From Veillonellaceae bacterium (GTDB taxonomy: Bacteria; Bacillota_C; Negativicutes; UBA1444), in the NCBI GenBank assembly GCA_012798135.1, contig JAAZNU010000020.1:1-64000 (forward strand): a stretch of DNA of 64,000 bases, read 5' to 3'. Both the position numbers and the translations under genes were made by a program. Below the pieces are notes generated by a model. That model made no database searches. It was not told the DNA's origin and worked only from the letters and a program-made list of their open reading frames with translations. Shown one piece after another: positions 27,725 to 37,687 of the stretch (position 1 is the first letter of the stretch; every line of letters starts with the position of its first letter).

Positions 27725-28870
27725 TTGCCGGTTTATTTGGATAACGCCGCCACATCCTGGCCGAAACCGGCCGGAGTGCTGCCCGCCATACAGGACTATC
27801 TGGAAAATTGCGGCGGCAGTCCCGGCCGGGCCGGACATGGCAAGGCGTTGACAGCGGCCCGAATGACCTATGAAGTTCGCGATGCGCTGGCCACCCTGTT
27901 CAACGCGCCTTCCCCGGACCGCCTGATTTTTGCAAAAAACGCCACGGAAGCGATTAATATGCTTCTGTTCGGCTTTCTGAATCCCGGCGACCATGTCATT
28001 GTCAGTTCGATGGAGCACAATGCCGTAATGCGGCCGTTGCGGGAACTCGAATCCCGGGGTGTCCACCTTTCGGTTGCGCCTTGCGACGCTTGCGGCCGCT
28101 TGGACCCGGACACGGTCCGACGCTTCCTTCGTCCGGATACGCGATTGATTCTGGTCCTGCATGCCTCGAATATCACGGGAACCTTGCTACCCATTGACGA
28201 AATCGCCAACATTGCTCACGCGGCCGGAGTCCGGTTCGCGGTTGACGCCGCCCAGACCGCCGGCGTCTGCCCGATTGATATGCAAGCTGTCGGCATCGAT
28301 TTTCTGGCCTTCACCGGCCATAAAAGCCTCGGCGGACCACAGGGAACCGGCGGCTTGGCTCTCGGCGCCGATGTGGACATCCGTCCGTTGATGTTCGGTG
28401 GGACCGGCAGCGCTTCCGAATCCGAAACCCAGCCGGACTTTCTGCCGGACAAACTGGAAAGCGGCACGCTGAACGCCGTCGGCATCGCCGGCCTGGGCGC
28501 AGCTGTCGCCGACCTGGCGCAATTCGGCGTGGTCAATGTGCTGGCGCACGATCAGAGCCTAATCGGCTTGTTCCGCGACGGCCTGCGAGAGATTCCCGGC
28601 GTGGAGGTCTACGGGCCGGCGAATCCGCAGGAAGCGGTCGGGGTCCTTTCGCTCAATATTGGCGATCTGCCCTGTGAGGAAGTCGGGGTCCGGCTCGAAC
28701 GCGACTTCGGCATTCTGACCCGCACCGGTTTGCACTGCGCCCCCGCCGCGCACCGGACGATCGGCACTTTCGGCCGTGGTGCGGTCCGGTTCAGTGTCAG
28801 CCGGTTCTCGACCGAGGCGGACATTCGGGCGGCCCTCGATGCTGTCGCCCAGCTCGCCCGCAGCCACTGA
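27725..28870 (+). CDS. Cysteine desulfurase family aminotransferase class V
   Basis: A 381-residue PLP enzyme. It begins PVYLDNAATSWPKP, the usual N-terminus of NifS/SufS relatives; the PLP lysine is in FTGHKSLGGPQG, and the cofactor aspartate is in VDAAQTAG. The catalytic cysteine lies in RTGLHCAPAAHRTIG, the pattern of the TIGR01977-like subgroup of cysteine desulfurases. It would release sulfur from cysteine as persulfide, possibly for a dedicated acceptor rather than general Fe-S assembly, since no IscU or SufU is adjacent. TTG start with AGGAGG eight bases upstream. Confidence 0.85.
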   Translation: MPVYLDNAATSWPKPAGVLPAIQDYLENCGGSPGRAGHGKALTAARMTYEVRDALATLFNAPSPDRLIFAKNATEAINMLLFGFLNPGDHVIVSSMEHNAVMRPLRELESRGVHLSVAPCDACGRLDPDTVRRFLRPDTRLILVLHASNITGTLLPIDEIANIAHAAGVRFAVDAAQTAGVCPIDMQAVGIDFLAFTGHKSLGGPQGTGGLALGADVDIRPLMFGGTGSASESETQPDFLPDKLESGTLNAVGIAGLGAAVADLAQFGVVNVLAHDQSLIGLFRDGLREIPGVEVYGPANPQEAVGVLSLNIGDLPCEEVGVRLERDFGILTRTGLHCAPAAHRTIGTFGRGAVRFSVSRFSTEADIRAALDAVAQLARSH

Positions 28871-28881
28871 TAAAACAAAAC

Positions 28882-29325
28882 GCGGGGCTGAAAACGCGGC
28901 AAGCCGGAAAAGCGTAAATAAAAGAGGGGCGCGGAATCATTCCGGTTCTGCAGCCAAAATAATAGCGTCGGGGCTGAGAACGCTTCGACGCTTCGCTTAA
29001 CCTCCGCTTATCTCAGACCCCGACGCTTTGTCGCGGCGCCATAAAGTATGTCGCCAAACGGGAGCCGAAAGAGGAGCGCGGGTTTCATGCAGGTTGCCTT
29101 GGAGGGGCGTCGTGCAATTCGCCGGCGAAGCGTAAGTTTTGCCCGGCAAAATCGACAAGGATGTCGATTTTAAGCCCGAGCGCCCGGATGAAGTATTCGG
29201 GCTGGCCGAAAAAACGCCACGTGAGTCGTTGCGAATTCCGGCGCGCATCCACAGCAACCGGAATGATCCCGCGCTCCCCTAATTCTTTACGTTTTTGGGG
29301 CTGGCACCGTTCTCAGCCCCGGCGC
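28882..29325. repeat. Intergenic repeat element with internal inverted copies
   Basis: This 560-bp gap holds a repeated unit. GGGGCTGA(G/A)AACG appears at about 28884, at 28970, and inverted at 29308-29321. A second motif, GAGG(G/A)GCGCGG followed by TCATTCCGGTT or close variants, appears at 28924-28947, 29071-29097, and inverted at 29256-29279. The left (28882-28947) and right (29256-29325) copies are inverted relative to one another. Between them a large hairpin (28964-28979 with 29011-29027; 16 paired bases with an A bulge) is present. The whole looks like a miniature or degenerate element inserted between two operons. Confidence 0.6.
29085..29252 (-). pseudogene. Possible remnant or short gene inside the repeat element
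   Basis: A minus-strand frame with protein-like composition is open from 29312 to a TGA at 29085. From an in-frame GTG it would encode 55 residues including RFFGQPEYFIRALGLKIDIL and RFAGELHDAPP. There is no good ribosome binding site. No family is recognised. It may be the tail of a decayed gene carried by the repeat element, or a real gene with an unusual start. Confidence 0.3.
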
Positions 29326-29371
29326 TAAATGCAAGAACACCCTACATTCCTAACTTCGCCCATAATACAGC

Positions 29372-29413
29372 AAGACCTCCGAAGTATGGCCAGCATACCC
29401 GGAGGTCTTTTGC
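29372..29413. terminator. Terminator between convergent transcripts
   Basis: AAGACCTCCG (29372-29381) pairs with CGGAGGTCTT (29400-29409), with an inner TATG/CATA extension. It lies downstream of hemL on the minus strand and of the cysteine-desulfurase operon on the plus strand, where TTTT follows. Confidence 0.75.
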
Positions 29414-29434
29414 ATTTCGTATTCAGAGATTGCG

Positions 29435-30742
29435 TCAGCACCGGGACGCTGCGACCGCCGCGAAGGCGACTTTGGCCGCCGCGATCGTCGAGGCGATGTC
29501 CGCGTCGCTGTGGGCGGCGGACATGAATCCCGCCTCGAACTGGGACGGCGCCAGATAGATTCCCTGATCCAGCATCGTGTGGAACCAGATTTTGAATGCC
29601 GCCTGGTCCGAGGTCGCCGCACTGGCGTAATCCGTCACCAGCCGCTCATTGAAGAACAGGCCGAACATACTGCCCAGATGATGCGACTGCACGGCCACGC
29701 CGGCTTCGGCCGCCGCCGCGCCGATCCCCTCGCACAGGGCGTTGGTCTTGGCTTCGAGCCGCAGATAAAAGTCGGGCGTATTCATGATCTCCGTCAATGT
29801 GGCGATGCCAGCGGTCATGGCCAGCGGATTGCCTGACAGGGTCCCCGCCTGATACACCGGCCCGGCCGGTGAAATGCAAGCCATAATGTCCTGGCGGCCG
29901 CCATAGGCGCCGACCGGCAGCCCGCCGCCGATCACCTTGCCGAGACAGACCAGGTCCGGCCGGATGCCGAAACGGGCCTGAGCGCCGCCGAACGCCACCC
30001 GGAACCCGGACATCACTTCGTCGAAGATCAGCAGAATGCCGTAGCGCGCCGTCAGTTCCCTCACCGCTTGCAGATACCCGGCCTGCGGCAGCACCATTCC
30101 CATGTTGCCCGGCACCGGCTCGATGATGACTGCGGCGATCTGCTCGCCCTGCTCGGCGAACAGTTTTTCCATTGCGGCGATATCGTTATACGGCAGGGTC
30201 AGGGTGGTTTGCGCCACCGCTGACGGCACGCCGGGGCTATCCGGCACGCCGAAAGTCGCGGCGCCGGAGCCAGCCTTGACCAGCAGACTGTCATGGTGGC
30301 CGTGGTAGCAACCTTCGAACTTGACGATCCGGTCGCGTTTCGTGAAGCCGCGGGCCAACCGCAGCGCACTCATCGTCGCCTCGGTTCCCGAATTCACCAT
30401 CCGGACGATTTCCATCGCCGGCACGACCTGCCGGACCAGCTTCGCCAGTTCGGTCTCCAGCAAAGTCGGCGCGCCATAGCTGGTACCGTTGCCGATGGCG
30501 TCCCGTAGCGCCGCCGTGACTTGGGGATGGGCATGGCCGAGAATCATCGGCCCCCAGGACAATACATAATCGATATATTCATTGCCGTCAATGTCGACGA
30601 TCCGGCTGCCGGCCGCCCGGGCGATGAACGGCGGCGTACCGCCGACGCTTCGGAACGACCGGACCGGGCTGTTGACCCCGCCCGGCAGATAATTCTTGGC
30701 CTCGGCGAACGCCGCCGCTGACCGGCTCAAATCCAGCGCCAT
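29435..30742 (-). CDS. hemL: Glutamate-1-semialdehyde 2,1-aminomutase
   Basis: A 435-residue PLP enzyme converting glutamate-1-semialdehyde to 5-aminolevulinate, the second step of the C5 tetrapyrrole route. N-terminal [13 protein letters not shown] and [12 protein letters not shown] are classic; the PLP lysine is in [15 protein letters not shown] (about residue 268). The gating and substrate residues around GSGAATFG are present. Last gene of the haem operon, 12 bp after hemB, with GGGGGG before its ATG. Confidence 0.96.
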   Translation of the reverse strand: MALDLSRSAAAFAEAKNYLPGGVNSPVRSFRSVGGTPPFIARAAGSRIVDIDGNEYIDYVLSWGPMILGHAHPQVTAALRDAIGNGTSYGAPTLLETELAKLVRQVVPAMEIVRMVNSGTEATMSALRLARGFTKRDRIVKFEGCYHGHHDSLLVKAGSGAATFGVPDSPGVPSAVAQTTLTLPYNDIAAMEKLFAEQGEQIAAVIIEPVPGNMGMVLPQAGYLQAVRELTARYGILLIFDEVMSGFRVAFGGAQARFGIRPDLVCLGKVIGGGLPVGAYGGRQDIMACISPAGPVYQAGTLSGNPLAMTAGIATLTEIMNTPDFYLRLEAKTNALCEGIGAAAAEAGVAVQSHHLGSMFGLFFNERLVTDYASAATSDQAAFKIWFHTMLDQGIYLAPSQFEAGFMSAAHSDADIASTIAAAKVAFAAVAASRC

Positions 30743-30754
30743 TTTCGCCCCCCC

Positions 30755-31723
30755 TTACAACCAGCGCGCTGCGTCCAGCGCGTGATAAGTAATGATGATG
30801 TCCGCGCCGGCGCGTTTGATGCTCGTCAGGATCTCCAGCGTCGTCCGCTGTTCCTCGATCCAGCCGTTGGCGGAAGCCGCCTTGACCATGGCGTATTCAC
30901 CGCTGACATTGTAGGCCGCCACCGGCAGGTCAAAATTGTTCCGGACCTTGCTGATCACATCCAGATAAGACAGCGCCGGTTTGACCATCACGATGTCGGC
31001 TCCCTCCGAAACGTCGAGGTCGACCTCCTTCAGGGCTTCTCGGACATTCGCCGGGTCCATCTGGTACGCCCGGCGGTCGCCGAATTTCGGCGCCGAGTCC
31101 GCCGCCTCGCGGAACGGCCCGTAAAAGGCCGAAGCGTACTTGGCCGAGTAGGCCATGATCGAGCGGTTGGTGAAGCCTTCGACATCCAACGCTTCCCGGA
31201 TCGCCGCCACCCGGCCGTCCATCATGTCCGACGGCGCGATCATGTCGGCACCGGCCTTGGCCTGACTTACCGCCACCCGGGCCAGCAGGTCCAGTGTCGG
31301 GTCATTGTCCACTTCCTGCCCCTTGAGCAGACCGCAGTGGCCATGGTCGGTGTATTCGCATAGGCAAACGTCGCCGATCACCACCAGGTCCGGCAGCGTC
31401 TTCTTGATCAGCGTCATCGCCCGCTGCACCGGGCTCTTCATGTCCCAGGCGCTGGAGCCTTTGGCGTCCTTGTATTCCGGCAGGCCGAACAGCAACACGG
31501 CCGGGATGCCCAATGCCGCCGCCTCCTTCGCCGCCTCCACGGCCTGATCGGCCGACAGGTGATATTGCCCCGGCAATGAGGGGATCTCCTTTTTGATATT
31601 GATCCCCGGCACCACAAAAATCGGATACACGAAATCCTGCACCGACAGCTGCGTTTCCCGCACCATGCCGCGGATTCCCGTCGACGTCCGCAGACGGCGC
31701 GGCCGGTAAACCAGTTCACTCAT
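30755..31723 (-). CDS. hemB: Delta-aminolevulinic acid dehydratase (porphobilinogen synthase)
   Basis: A 322-residue enzyme condensing two 5-aminolevulinates to porphobilinogen. The zinc site [12 protein letters not shown] is complete (three cysteines), so this is the zinc-dependent class. Active-site lysines lie in [14 protein letters not shown] and [10 protein letters not shown]. It overlaps the upstream cobA-hemD by 8 bp, indicating translational coupling within the haem operon. Confidence 0.96.
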   Translation of the reverse strand: MSELVYRPRRLRTSTGIRGMVRETQLSVQDFVYPIFVVPGINIKKEIPSLPGQYHLSADQAVEAAKEAAALGIPAVLLFGLPEYKDAKGSSAWDMKSPVQRAMTLIKKTLPDLVVIGDVCLCEYTDHGHCGLLKGQEVDNDPTLDLLARVAVSQAKAGADMIAPSDMMDGRVAAIREALDVEGFTNRSIMAYSAKYASAFYGPFREAADSAPKFGDRRAYQMDPANVREALKEVDLDVSEGADIVMVKPALSYLDVISKVRNNFDLPVAAYNVSGEYAMVKAASANGWIEEQRTTLEILTSIKRAGADIIITYHALDAARWL

Positions 31724-33251
31724 CGCGGTTCCCTCCCAATTCGCTGATTATGCTTTCAGTCAAGCCCTGAATGGTATATTTTTCGGCCACGATGTCCGGC
31801 CGCAGACCCAATTCCCGACAGGTGTCGGCCGTGATGGGGCCGATGCAGGCGATCTTCACGCCCGCCAGCAACTCCCGTCCCTGTTTCCCTAACAGAGCCA
31901 GCAGATTCGTCACCGTCGACGAGCTGGTGAACGTCACCACGTCGATTTCGCCGGCCGCCAGCAGCTTGCCGACCGCCTCGCCGTCGGCGTCGCCGGTCAC
32001 CGTCCGATAGGCCGTGACTACATCCACGGTCGCGCCCAGTCGGGTCAGTTCCGCCGGCAATACTTCCCGCGCCTGTTCGGCCCGAGCGATCAGCACCCGG
32101 TCCTGGGGCCCGACCCGGCCGGCAAGGGCGGCCACGACCGCCTCGGCCCGAAACTCGGCCGGCACGACATCTGCGACGATGCCCTGGCGTTCCAGCGCCG
32201 CCGCCGTTTCCGGCCCGATGACGGCGACTTTGACCCCGGCCAGCTGGCGGGCGTCCTTGCCGGCCGCCTTCAGGCGGCTGAAAAAGGCGGTCACGCCATT
32301 GGGGCTGGTGAAGCCCAGCCAGGTATACTGTGACAGGGAAGCAATCGCCACGTCGAGCGGCGCAAAAGTTTCGGGATCAACAATCCGGATGGCGGGAGCT
32401 TCGATGCACTGCGCCCCGGCCGCTTCCAGCCCGACCGTCAGACGGCTGGCCTGTTCCCGGGCCCGGGTCACCAGAATCCGTCGGCCGAACAGCGGCCGGT
32501 CATCGAACCAGCGCAGTTGGGCGCGCAAATTGACCACTTCGCCGACGATGAATATCGCCGGCGGCGTCAGGCGCTGGGCCGCCACATCCGCCACCGCCCG
32601 GCCGACGGTCGTGACCAGGGTTCGCTGCTGCGGCGTCGTTCCCCAGCGGATCACCGCCGCCGGCGTGTCAGCCGGTCGCCCGTGCGCGATCAGCTGCGAA
32701 GTGATATACGGGAGATTTTCCACCCCCATCAAGAACACCAGCGTATCCACCGCCGTGGCCAGCTTGTCCCATTTCAGGCCGGACTCGGTCTTGTCGGGAT
32801 CTTCATGGCCGGTGACCACGGCGAACGAAGTCGCAACGCCGCGGTGCGTCACCGGAATTCCGGCGTAAGCCGCCACCGCGACCGCCGAGGTGATGCCGGG
32901 AACGATCTCGAACGGCACGCCGTGTTCGCGCAGGGTGATGGCCTCTTCGCCGCCCCGGCCGAACACGAACGGATCGCCGCCCTTGAGGCGCAACACCGCT
33001 TTGTTCTCTTTGGCCAGTTTCACCAGCAGCAGATTGATTTCCTCCTGCCGCAGCGTATGCTGACTCGACGCCTTGCCGACATAGATCAGTTCCGCATCCG
33101 GCCGCGCCAGCGCGATCAGGCGCGGCGACACCAGCCGGTCATAAACGATGGCATCGGCCTGGCGCAAGCCTTCCAGCACCCGGCCGCTGGCCAGCCCCGG
33201 GTCGCCCGGGCCGGCGCCCGCCAGCCAAACAGTTCCCTTTTGCAAAACCAT
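31716..33251 (-). CDS. cobA-hemD: Uroporphyrinogen-III C-methyltransferase / uroporphyrinogen-III synthase fusion
   Basis: A 511-residue bifunctional enzyme. Residues about 5-245 are SUMT (CobA): [24 protein letters not shown] and a SAM-binding GIPVTHRG. Residues about 255-505 are HemD, which inverts ring D and closes hydroxymethylbilane to uroporphyrinogen III ([18 protein letters not shown]). The fusion supplies precorrin-2 directly from hydroxymethylbilane, as in clostridia and relatives. ATG at 33251 follows GAGGAG closely. The upstream hemC stop is 8 bp away. Confidence 0.93.
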   Translation of the reverse strand: MVLQKGTVWLAGAGPGDPGLASGRVLEGLRQADAIVYDRLVSPRLIALARPDAELIYVGKASSQHTLRQEEINLLLVKLAKENKAVLRLKGGDPFVFGRGGEEAITLREHGVPFEIVPGITSAVAVAAYAGIPVTHRGVATSFAVVTGHEDPDKTESGLKWDKLATAVDTLVFLMGVENLPYITSQLIAHGRPADTPAAVIRWGTTPQQRTLVTTVGRAVADVAAQRLTPPAIFIVGEVVNLRAQLRWFDDRPLFGRRILVTRAREQASRLTVGLEAAGAQCIEAPAIRIVDPETFAPLDVAIASLSQYTWLGFTSPNGVTAFFSRLKAAGKDARQLAGVKVAVIGPETAAALERQGIVADVVPAEFRAEAVVAALAGRVGPQDRVLIARAEQAREVLPAELTRLGATVDVVTAYRTVTGDADGEAVGKLLAAGEIDVVTFTSSSTVTNLLALLGKQGRELLAGVKIACIGPITADTCRELGLRPDIVAEKYTIQGLTESIISELGGNRDE

Positions 33252-33258
33252 CTCTCCT

Positions 33259-34179
33259 CTAGCCGAGCTCGGCCAAAATTTCCGCTCCACCGGCCGCCAG
33301 CAGCCGCCGGGCCAGGCTGTCGCCCAACACCGCCGCCTGATCGGCCTCGCCGGCTGTTTCGCCCTCGACGCAGCGCGTCCCGTCCAGTGACAGGATTCGC
33401 GCCTGCAACGTCAGCTGCCCGCCGCACATCTGCCCGAACACGCCGACCGGCACCTGACAGCCGCCCTCGACCACGGCCAGAAACGTTCGCTCCGCCGTGA
33501 CGCAGGCCCGGGATCCGGCATCGTTCAGGGCGGCCACTGCCGCCAGCACTTCCCCGTCCGCCGCCCGCGTCTCGATAGCCAGCACGCCCTGTCCCACCGC
33601 CGGCAGACACTCGGCCGGCGACAGCAGCGCCGTGATTCGCCCGGCCCAGCCCAGTCGGCGCAGACCGGCCGCCGCCAGCACGATGGCATCGTATTGTCCT
33701 TCATCCAGCTTGCGCAGGCGTGTGTCCAGATTGCCCCGCAGATTCCCGATCCGCAGATCCGGTCGTAACTTTAGCAGTTGCGCCTTTCGGCGCAGGCTGG
33801 AGGTCCCCACCGTCGCCCCCGCCGGCAGTTCCGCCAGGCTGGCATAGTTCCGGCTGACCAGCGCGTCGTGAGGGTCCAGTCGGGCGGTGGTCGCCGCCAG
33901 AATCAATCCCGCCGGCAGTTCCGTCGGCATATCCTTGAGGCTGTGCACGGCCAGGTCGATTTCCCCGGCCAGCATCGCCGTTTCCAGTTCCTTGGTGAAC
34001 AGCCCCTTGCCGCCGATCTGGGCCAGCGGCACGTCCAGAATCTTGTCGCCGGTGGTGACGATATGTTTCAGTTCCACGGCCAGGCCGGGATTCAGTTCCC
34101 GCAGCCGGGCGGCGATATATTCCGCCTGCCACAGGGCCAGTTTACTGCCGCGCGTGCCGATGATTATTTTTTGTTTCAC
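33259..34179 (-). CDS. hemC: Hydroxymethylbilane synthase (porphobilinogen deaminase)
   Basis: A 306-residue enzyme polymerising four porphobilinogens to hydroxymethylbilane. GTRGSKLALWQ at the N-terminus, catalytic Asp in HSLKDMPTELP, and the dipyrromethane-cofactor cysteine in EGGCQVPVG are all present. GTG at 34179 is preferred, giving a normal-length protein; it begins inside the hemA 3' end (38-bp overlap). An ATG eight codons upstream without a ribosome binding site is an alternative. Confidence 0.95.
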   Translation of the reverse strand: MKQKIIIGTRGSKLALWQAEYIAARLRELNPGLAVELKHIVTTGDKILDVPLAQIGGKGLFTKELETAMLAGEIDLAVHSLKDMPTELPAGLILAATTARLDPHDALVSRNYASLAELPAGATVGTSSLRRKAQLLKLRPDLRIGNLRGNLDTRLRKLDEGQYDAIVLAAAGLRRLGWAGRITALLSPAECLPAVGQGVLAIETRAADGEVLAAVAALNDAGSRACVTAERTFLAVVEGGCQVPVGVFGQMCGGQLTLQARILSLDGTRCVEGETAGEADQAAVLGDSLARRLLAAGGAEILAELG

Positions 34180-35464
34180 AGCTTGTCGATGCTCCCAAAT
34201 CATTTAATTTAAACAGCTGGTTCAGCGCCGCCACGCAGAAATCCTCCTCGCCGCGGGCCGCCGCCTCGTTGGTGCAGATCACCGGGTCCCGGAGCAATTT
34301 GCGCACCAACATGCGGGACAGATTTTCCAGCACCTTGCGTTCCTCCGGGCTGCAGTCCGGCAGTTTCGCCAGCGCCCGCTTCAGTTCCCGTTGCCGGATG
34401 CCTTCCGCCTTGTCCTTGAGCTGGCTGAGCACCGGCTGGTAGGACAGGTAGCGGAACCGGTCGATCAGTTCCCGGGCTTCGCTCTCCAGAATTTTTTCGG
34501 CCTTGCGGGCTTCCCGCAGCCGCGCCCGCTTGTTGGAATCCACGACCGCATTGAGATTGTCGATGTTGTAAAGACTCACGCCGGCGATGGCCGCCACTTC
34601 CGGTTCCACGTCCCGCGGCACGGCGATGTCGATGAAGATCAGCGGCCGGCCCGCGCGCAACGGCATGATGTGCGCGACATCCCAGGACCGCACTATGTAG
34701 TGGGGCGCACCGGTGGAGGTGATGATGATGTCGGTGTCCACCGCCCATTTCATGAATTGTTCGAACGGCACCGCCTGCCCGTGGAATTTACGCGCCAAAT
34801 CTTCCGCCCGGGTCTGGTTCCGGTTGGAGACGAACACGGTCCGGACGCCGTTCTCGACCAGATGCCGGGCCGTCAGCTCGCTCATTTCGCCGGCGCCGAG
34901 GATCATGACCTTGGCCTGCGACAAATCGCCCAGCAGGTTTTTCGCCAGTTCGACCGCCGCATAGCTCACCGATACCGCGCTGTAGGCGATGTGAGTTTCG
35001 GTGCGGACTTTCTTGCCGGCGGCGATCGCCCGGTGGAACAGGGTGTTCAGCACTGTCGACGTCGTGCCGCAGTCCTTGGCGACCGAATAGGCTTTCTTGA
35101 CCTGGCTTAAAATCTGCCCTTCGCCGACAATCAGCGAATCAATGCTGGCCGCCACCCGGAACAAGTGGCGGATGCACTCGTCGCCGCAGTAATAAAACAG
35201 ATGCTCCGGCGAGATTCCCGCCGGCGTCGGCCCGGCCAGACGCTCCAGAAACTCGAGCATCACGGCCGAAGGATCGTCCACATCCTCCAGCACCGCATAG
35301 ACTTCCGTCCGATTGCAGGTCGACAGGACCACGCATTCCAGAAAGTCCTCGTGCTCGTCCAGACGGCGCAACGCCTGCCGAATCATGTCCTCCGGGAAGG
35401 AAAGGCACTCGCGGACTTCCACGGGAGCCGTTTTATGGTTGAGTCCCAGGACAGCCAATACCAT
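34142..35464 (-). CDS. hemA: Glutamyl-tRNA reductase
   Basis: A 440-residue NADPH-dependent enzyme reducing glutamyl-tRNA to glutamate-1-semialdehyde, the committed step. VLGLNHKTAPVEVRE at the N-terminus, catalytic cysteine in VVLSTCNRTEVY, GEGQILSQVK, and the NADPH-binding ILGAGEMSELTARHL are intact. The C-terminal dimerisation region ends in a short tail beyond the usual LNQLF that overlaps hemC. It overlaps the 3' end of the upstream sirC-like gene by 32 bp. ATG at 35464 is chosen; a 22-codon upstream extension is not family-like. Confidence 0.95.
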   Translation of the reverse strand: MVLAVLGLNHKTAPVEVRECLSFPEDMIRQALRRLDEHEDFLECVVLSTCNRTEVYAVLEDVDDPSAVMLEFLERLAGPTPAGISPEHLFYYCGDECIRHLFRVAASIDSLIVGEGQILSQVKKAYSVAKDCGTTSTVLNTLFHRAIAAGKKVRTETHIAYSAVSVSYAAVELAKNLLGDLSQAKVMILGAGEMSELTARHLVENGVRTVFVSNRNQTRAEDLARKFHGQAVPFEQFMKWAVDTDIIITSTGAPHYIVRSWDVAHIMPLRAGRPLIFIDIAVPRDVEPEVAAIAGVSLYNIDNLNAVVDSNKRARLREARKAEKILESEARELIDRFRYLSYQPVLSQLKDKAEGIRQRELKRALAKLPDCSPEERKVLENLSRMLVRKLLRDPVICTNEAAARGEEDFCVAALNQLFKLNDLGASTSCETKNNHRHARQ

Positions 35465-36110
35465 GCCTGAATCTGACCTCCGCCTCTTCTGTGCGGCCTT
35501 GCCGCAGCAGTTCCAATATTTCCGGGTCAAAGCCCTTCAGTTCGTCCCAGCGCCGGCAGCGCTCCGCGCTGGAGTCGCAACTTTCGCGCCACTCCCGCCG
35601 CAACCGGCCGACGATCTCCAGATACTCGGCGTATTCCGGGCCAATCCGCCGGGTCAGTTCGTTGCGGAGTTCCCGAGCCAGCGCCGGGCTCTGGCCGCCG
35701 GTGGATACGGCGATCGACAGGCTGCCACGCTGCAAGCGGGCCGGCAGCGTGAAATCGCACAGTGCCGGCGTATCGGCGACATTCACCAGCGCGCCGGACG
35801 CTCTGGCTTCCTGGGCCGCCTGTTCGTTGACACCCGCAGAATCAGTCGCGCACAGGACCAGCTGGTAACCGGTCGCATCTCCACTGCGAAATTCCCGCGC
35901 CAGATGGCGTAATTTCCCTTGTTCCGCCCAAGTCGCCAGTTGCGCCGTCAACTCCGGGCTGACGACCGTGACTTCAGCGCCGGCGGCCAGCAGCGACTCC
36001 GCCTTGCGTTCGGCCACCGTCCCGCCGCCGACCACAAGACAGCGCCGGCCGGTCAGATTCAGATTCACCGGATAATCCGGCGTTGGCGAGATTCCGGAGT
36101 CAGGCGCCAT
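35433..36110 (-). CDS. Precorrin-2 dehydrogenase / sirohydrochlorin ferrochelatase-like (SirC/Met8 type)
   Basis: A 225-residue NAD-dependent dehydrogenase for precorrin-2 to sirohydrochlorin, the sirohaem and cobalamin branch after SUMT. The Rossmann motif GGGTVAERKAESLLAAGAEV and the family segment VADTPALCDFTLPA, with GSLSIAVSTGGQSPALA, match the CysG-N/SirC family. Length suits the monofunctional SirC or Met8-type class; whether it also chelates iron cannot be told. Its start overlaps the LCP gene stop by 11 bp, so it is probably coupled. Confidence 0.88.
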   Translation of the reverse strand: MAPDSGISPTPDYPVNLNLTGRRCLVVGGGTVAERKAESLLAAGAEVTVVSPELTAQLATWAEQGKLRHLAREFRSGDATGYQLVLCATDSAGVNEQAAQEARASGALVNVADTPALCDFTLPARLQRGSLSIAVSTGGQSPALARELRNELTRRIGPEYAEYLEIVGRLRREWRESCDSSAERCRRWDELKGFDPEILELLRQGRTEEAEVRFRHGIGCPGTQP

Positions 36111-37575
36111 GATCCTGACCGATCAGCACCCGCACCGGCACTTCACGGGTCGCATCTTCCATGACATTCAGCACATAACGAAACGGCAGACCCGTCAGGC
36201 GGGACAGCACCGACGCATCCTGCGTATAGGCCGTCACCACGGTCGTCCGGATGACACTGTCGTGGGTGGCCACCCCCAGCACTGCGAAACCCCGGCTGGT
36301 CATAATACCGGCAATCTTCTCCCCTGCCCCGCTCTGACCGCTGGCGTCGACTAACACCGTCGCCAGCCGGACCGGCACTGCGCTGGTCGGCTTGGTCGGG
36401 GCAGGTTTGGTGGGCGTCGTCGGCGGTTTCGTCGGCGTTGCCGGTTTGGCCGGTGTCGTTGTCGAAGGTTTTGTCGTAGTTGTCGGTTTGGCGGGAGCCT
36501 TCTGCCCTGGTTTCAGCTTCTTGAGATCCTGGTCCATGCCCGGATAGTAAGTCCCGTCGTCGAGATGGGCATTGGCCGGCAACGCCGCCCGGTACTCGGC
36601 CGCCGTCCGCTCCGCCGCCGCCCGGACCTTGCCCTCGAAGGGAACACCTTGCATGTCCGCCACCATTTTCCGCATTTTCATGATATCCGGCACCCAATAA
36701 CTGATATCGTTGATATAGTAAGGCAATCCTTCCACCATATGCGTGTGGAACCCGCCGCTCAGACCGTCCTTCAGCTTGCGGGCGATGCCGAACATCAGGG
36801 GAATCGGCAAGTCAGTGTCCAACGATGCGAACACTTCCCGGATCAGGCTGGGTGCTTTCAGAATGATGGCCGGCGAGCTCACTTCGGCGATCACCGCCTT
36901 GACGAACTTCTGCTGCCGGGCGACCCGACCGATGTCGCCTTCCTCATCCCGGTAACGCACGTATTGCAAGGCAGTCCGGCCATCGAGACGCTGCACGCCA
37001 GGTTTCAGGTCGATCACGTAATGGTCCCAGGTATCCTCGTACTGCATCCGTTTGTCGACATCGATCGTCACGCCGCCGATGGCGTCAACGATCCGGCCAA
37101 AGTTCTCCAAATTGATCTTGACATAATAGTCCATCGGAATGCCGAGAAAGTTCTCGGTCGTCTGACGCGTCAGATTTTCTTTGCCCACCAGAAAGGCATG
37201 GTTGATCTTGTCCCAACCCAACCCCTTGACCCGCACGCGGGTATCCCGGGGAACCGAGATAATCGACGCTTCCTTGCTGTCGGTGTCCAGCGTCATGACC
37301 ATCAACGTGTCGGAACGGCCCGGGTCGTCTTCCTTCGGCCGGTCGTCCACGCCCATGATCAGGATGTTCAGCTTGTTGGGAGGCATGATGTAGTTTTCCG
37401 TTTCTTCGGTCCGCTTCACCGCTGCCCGCGGCGAATTTAGTCGGCCGCCGAACCACCAGAAAGACAAGGCACCGGCCAGAACGGCGAATACCAATAAAAT
37501 TCCCGCCACAATCACGGTATAGCGGCTATGGTGTTTTCGTTGCTGCTTCAAGCGTTCTTCCAGATTCGAAGCCAT
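36100..37575 (-). CDS. LCP (LytR-CpsA-Psr) family protein with LytR_C domain
   Basis: A 491-residue membrane-anchored enzyme of the family that ligates lipid-linked glycopolymers to cell wall. Short cytosolic N-terminus, one transmembrane helix (about 20-43), LCP catalytic domain (about 65-300) with RSDTLMVMTLD, SVPRDTRV, KINHAF and YVRYRDEEGDIGRVARQQ, which carry the phosphate-binding Arg and Asp residues. A low-complexity linker of repeated Thr-Lys-Pro units (about 355-400) joins a C-terminal LytR_C domain. First gene of the haem operon, with AAGGTG upstream of ATG. Confidence 0.9.
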   Translation of the reverse strand: MASNLEERLKQQRKHHSRYTVIVAGILLVFAVLAGALSFWWFGGRLNSPRAAVKRTEETENYIMPPNKLNILIMGVDDRPKEDDPGRSDTLMVMTLDTDSKEASIISVPRDTRVRVKGLGWDKINHAFLVGKENLTRQTTENFLGIPMDYYVKINLENFGRIVDAIGGVTIDVDKRMQYEDTWDHYVIDLKPGVQRLDGRTALQYVRYRDEEGDIGRVARQQKFVKAVIAEVSSPAIILKAPSLIREVFASLDTDLPIPLMFGIARKLKDGLSGGFHTHMVEGLPYYINDISYWVPDIMKMRKMVADMQGVPFEGKVRAAAERTAAEYRAALPANAHLDDGTYYPGMDQDLKKLKPGQKAPAKPTTTTKPSTTTPAKPATPTKPPTTPTKPAPTKPTSAVPVRLATVLVDASGQSGAGEKIAGIMTSRGFAVLGVATHDSVIRTTVVTAYTQDASVLSRLTGLPFRYVLNVMEDATREVPVRVLIGQDHGA

Positions 37576-37654
37576 CAGGCACCTTCATTCCTCAAAATTT
37601 GTCAGATTGACAGACATACGCAAACAAGCCCCCTCGTGCAGGAGGCATTGATTT

Positions 37655-37683
37655 AGTATAACAAAGCTGTCCGGCAGCGTCAA
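37655..37683 (-). promoter_or_regulatory. Promoter of the LCP-haem operon
   Basis: On the minus strand TTGACG (37678-37683) and TATACT (37655-37660) are exactly 17 bp apart, a near-consensus vegetative promoter. It lies between the copper chaperone stop and the LCP gene, giving a leader of about 70 nt with a small GCCTCC/GGGGGC hairpin. Confidence 0.85.
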
Positions 37684-37687
37684 GAAA

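Noticed and set aside
36380..36500. A short tandem array that at first looks like a CRISPR or minisatellite
   Set aside because: It encodes the Thr-Lys-Pro linker of the LCP protein in frame; spacing is irregular and there are no spacers.
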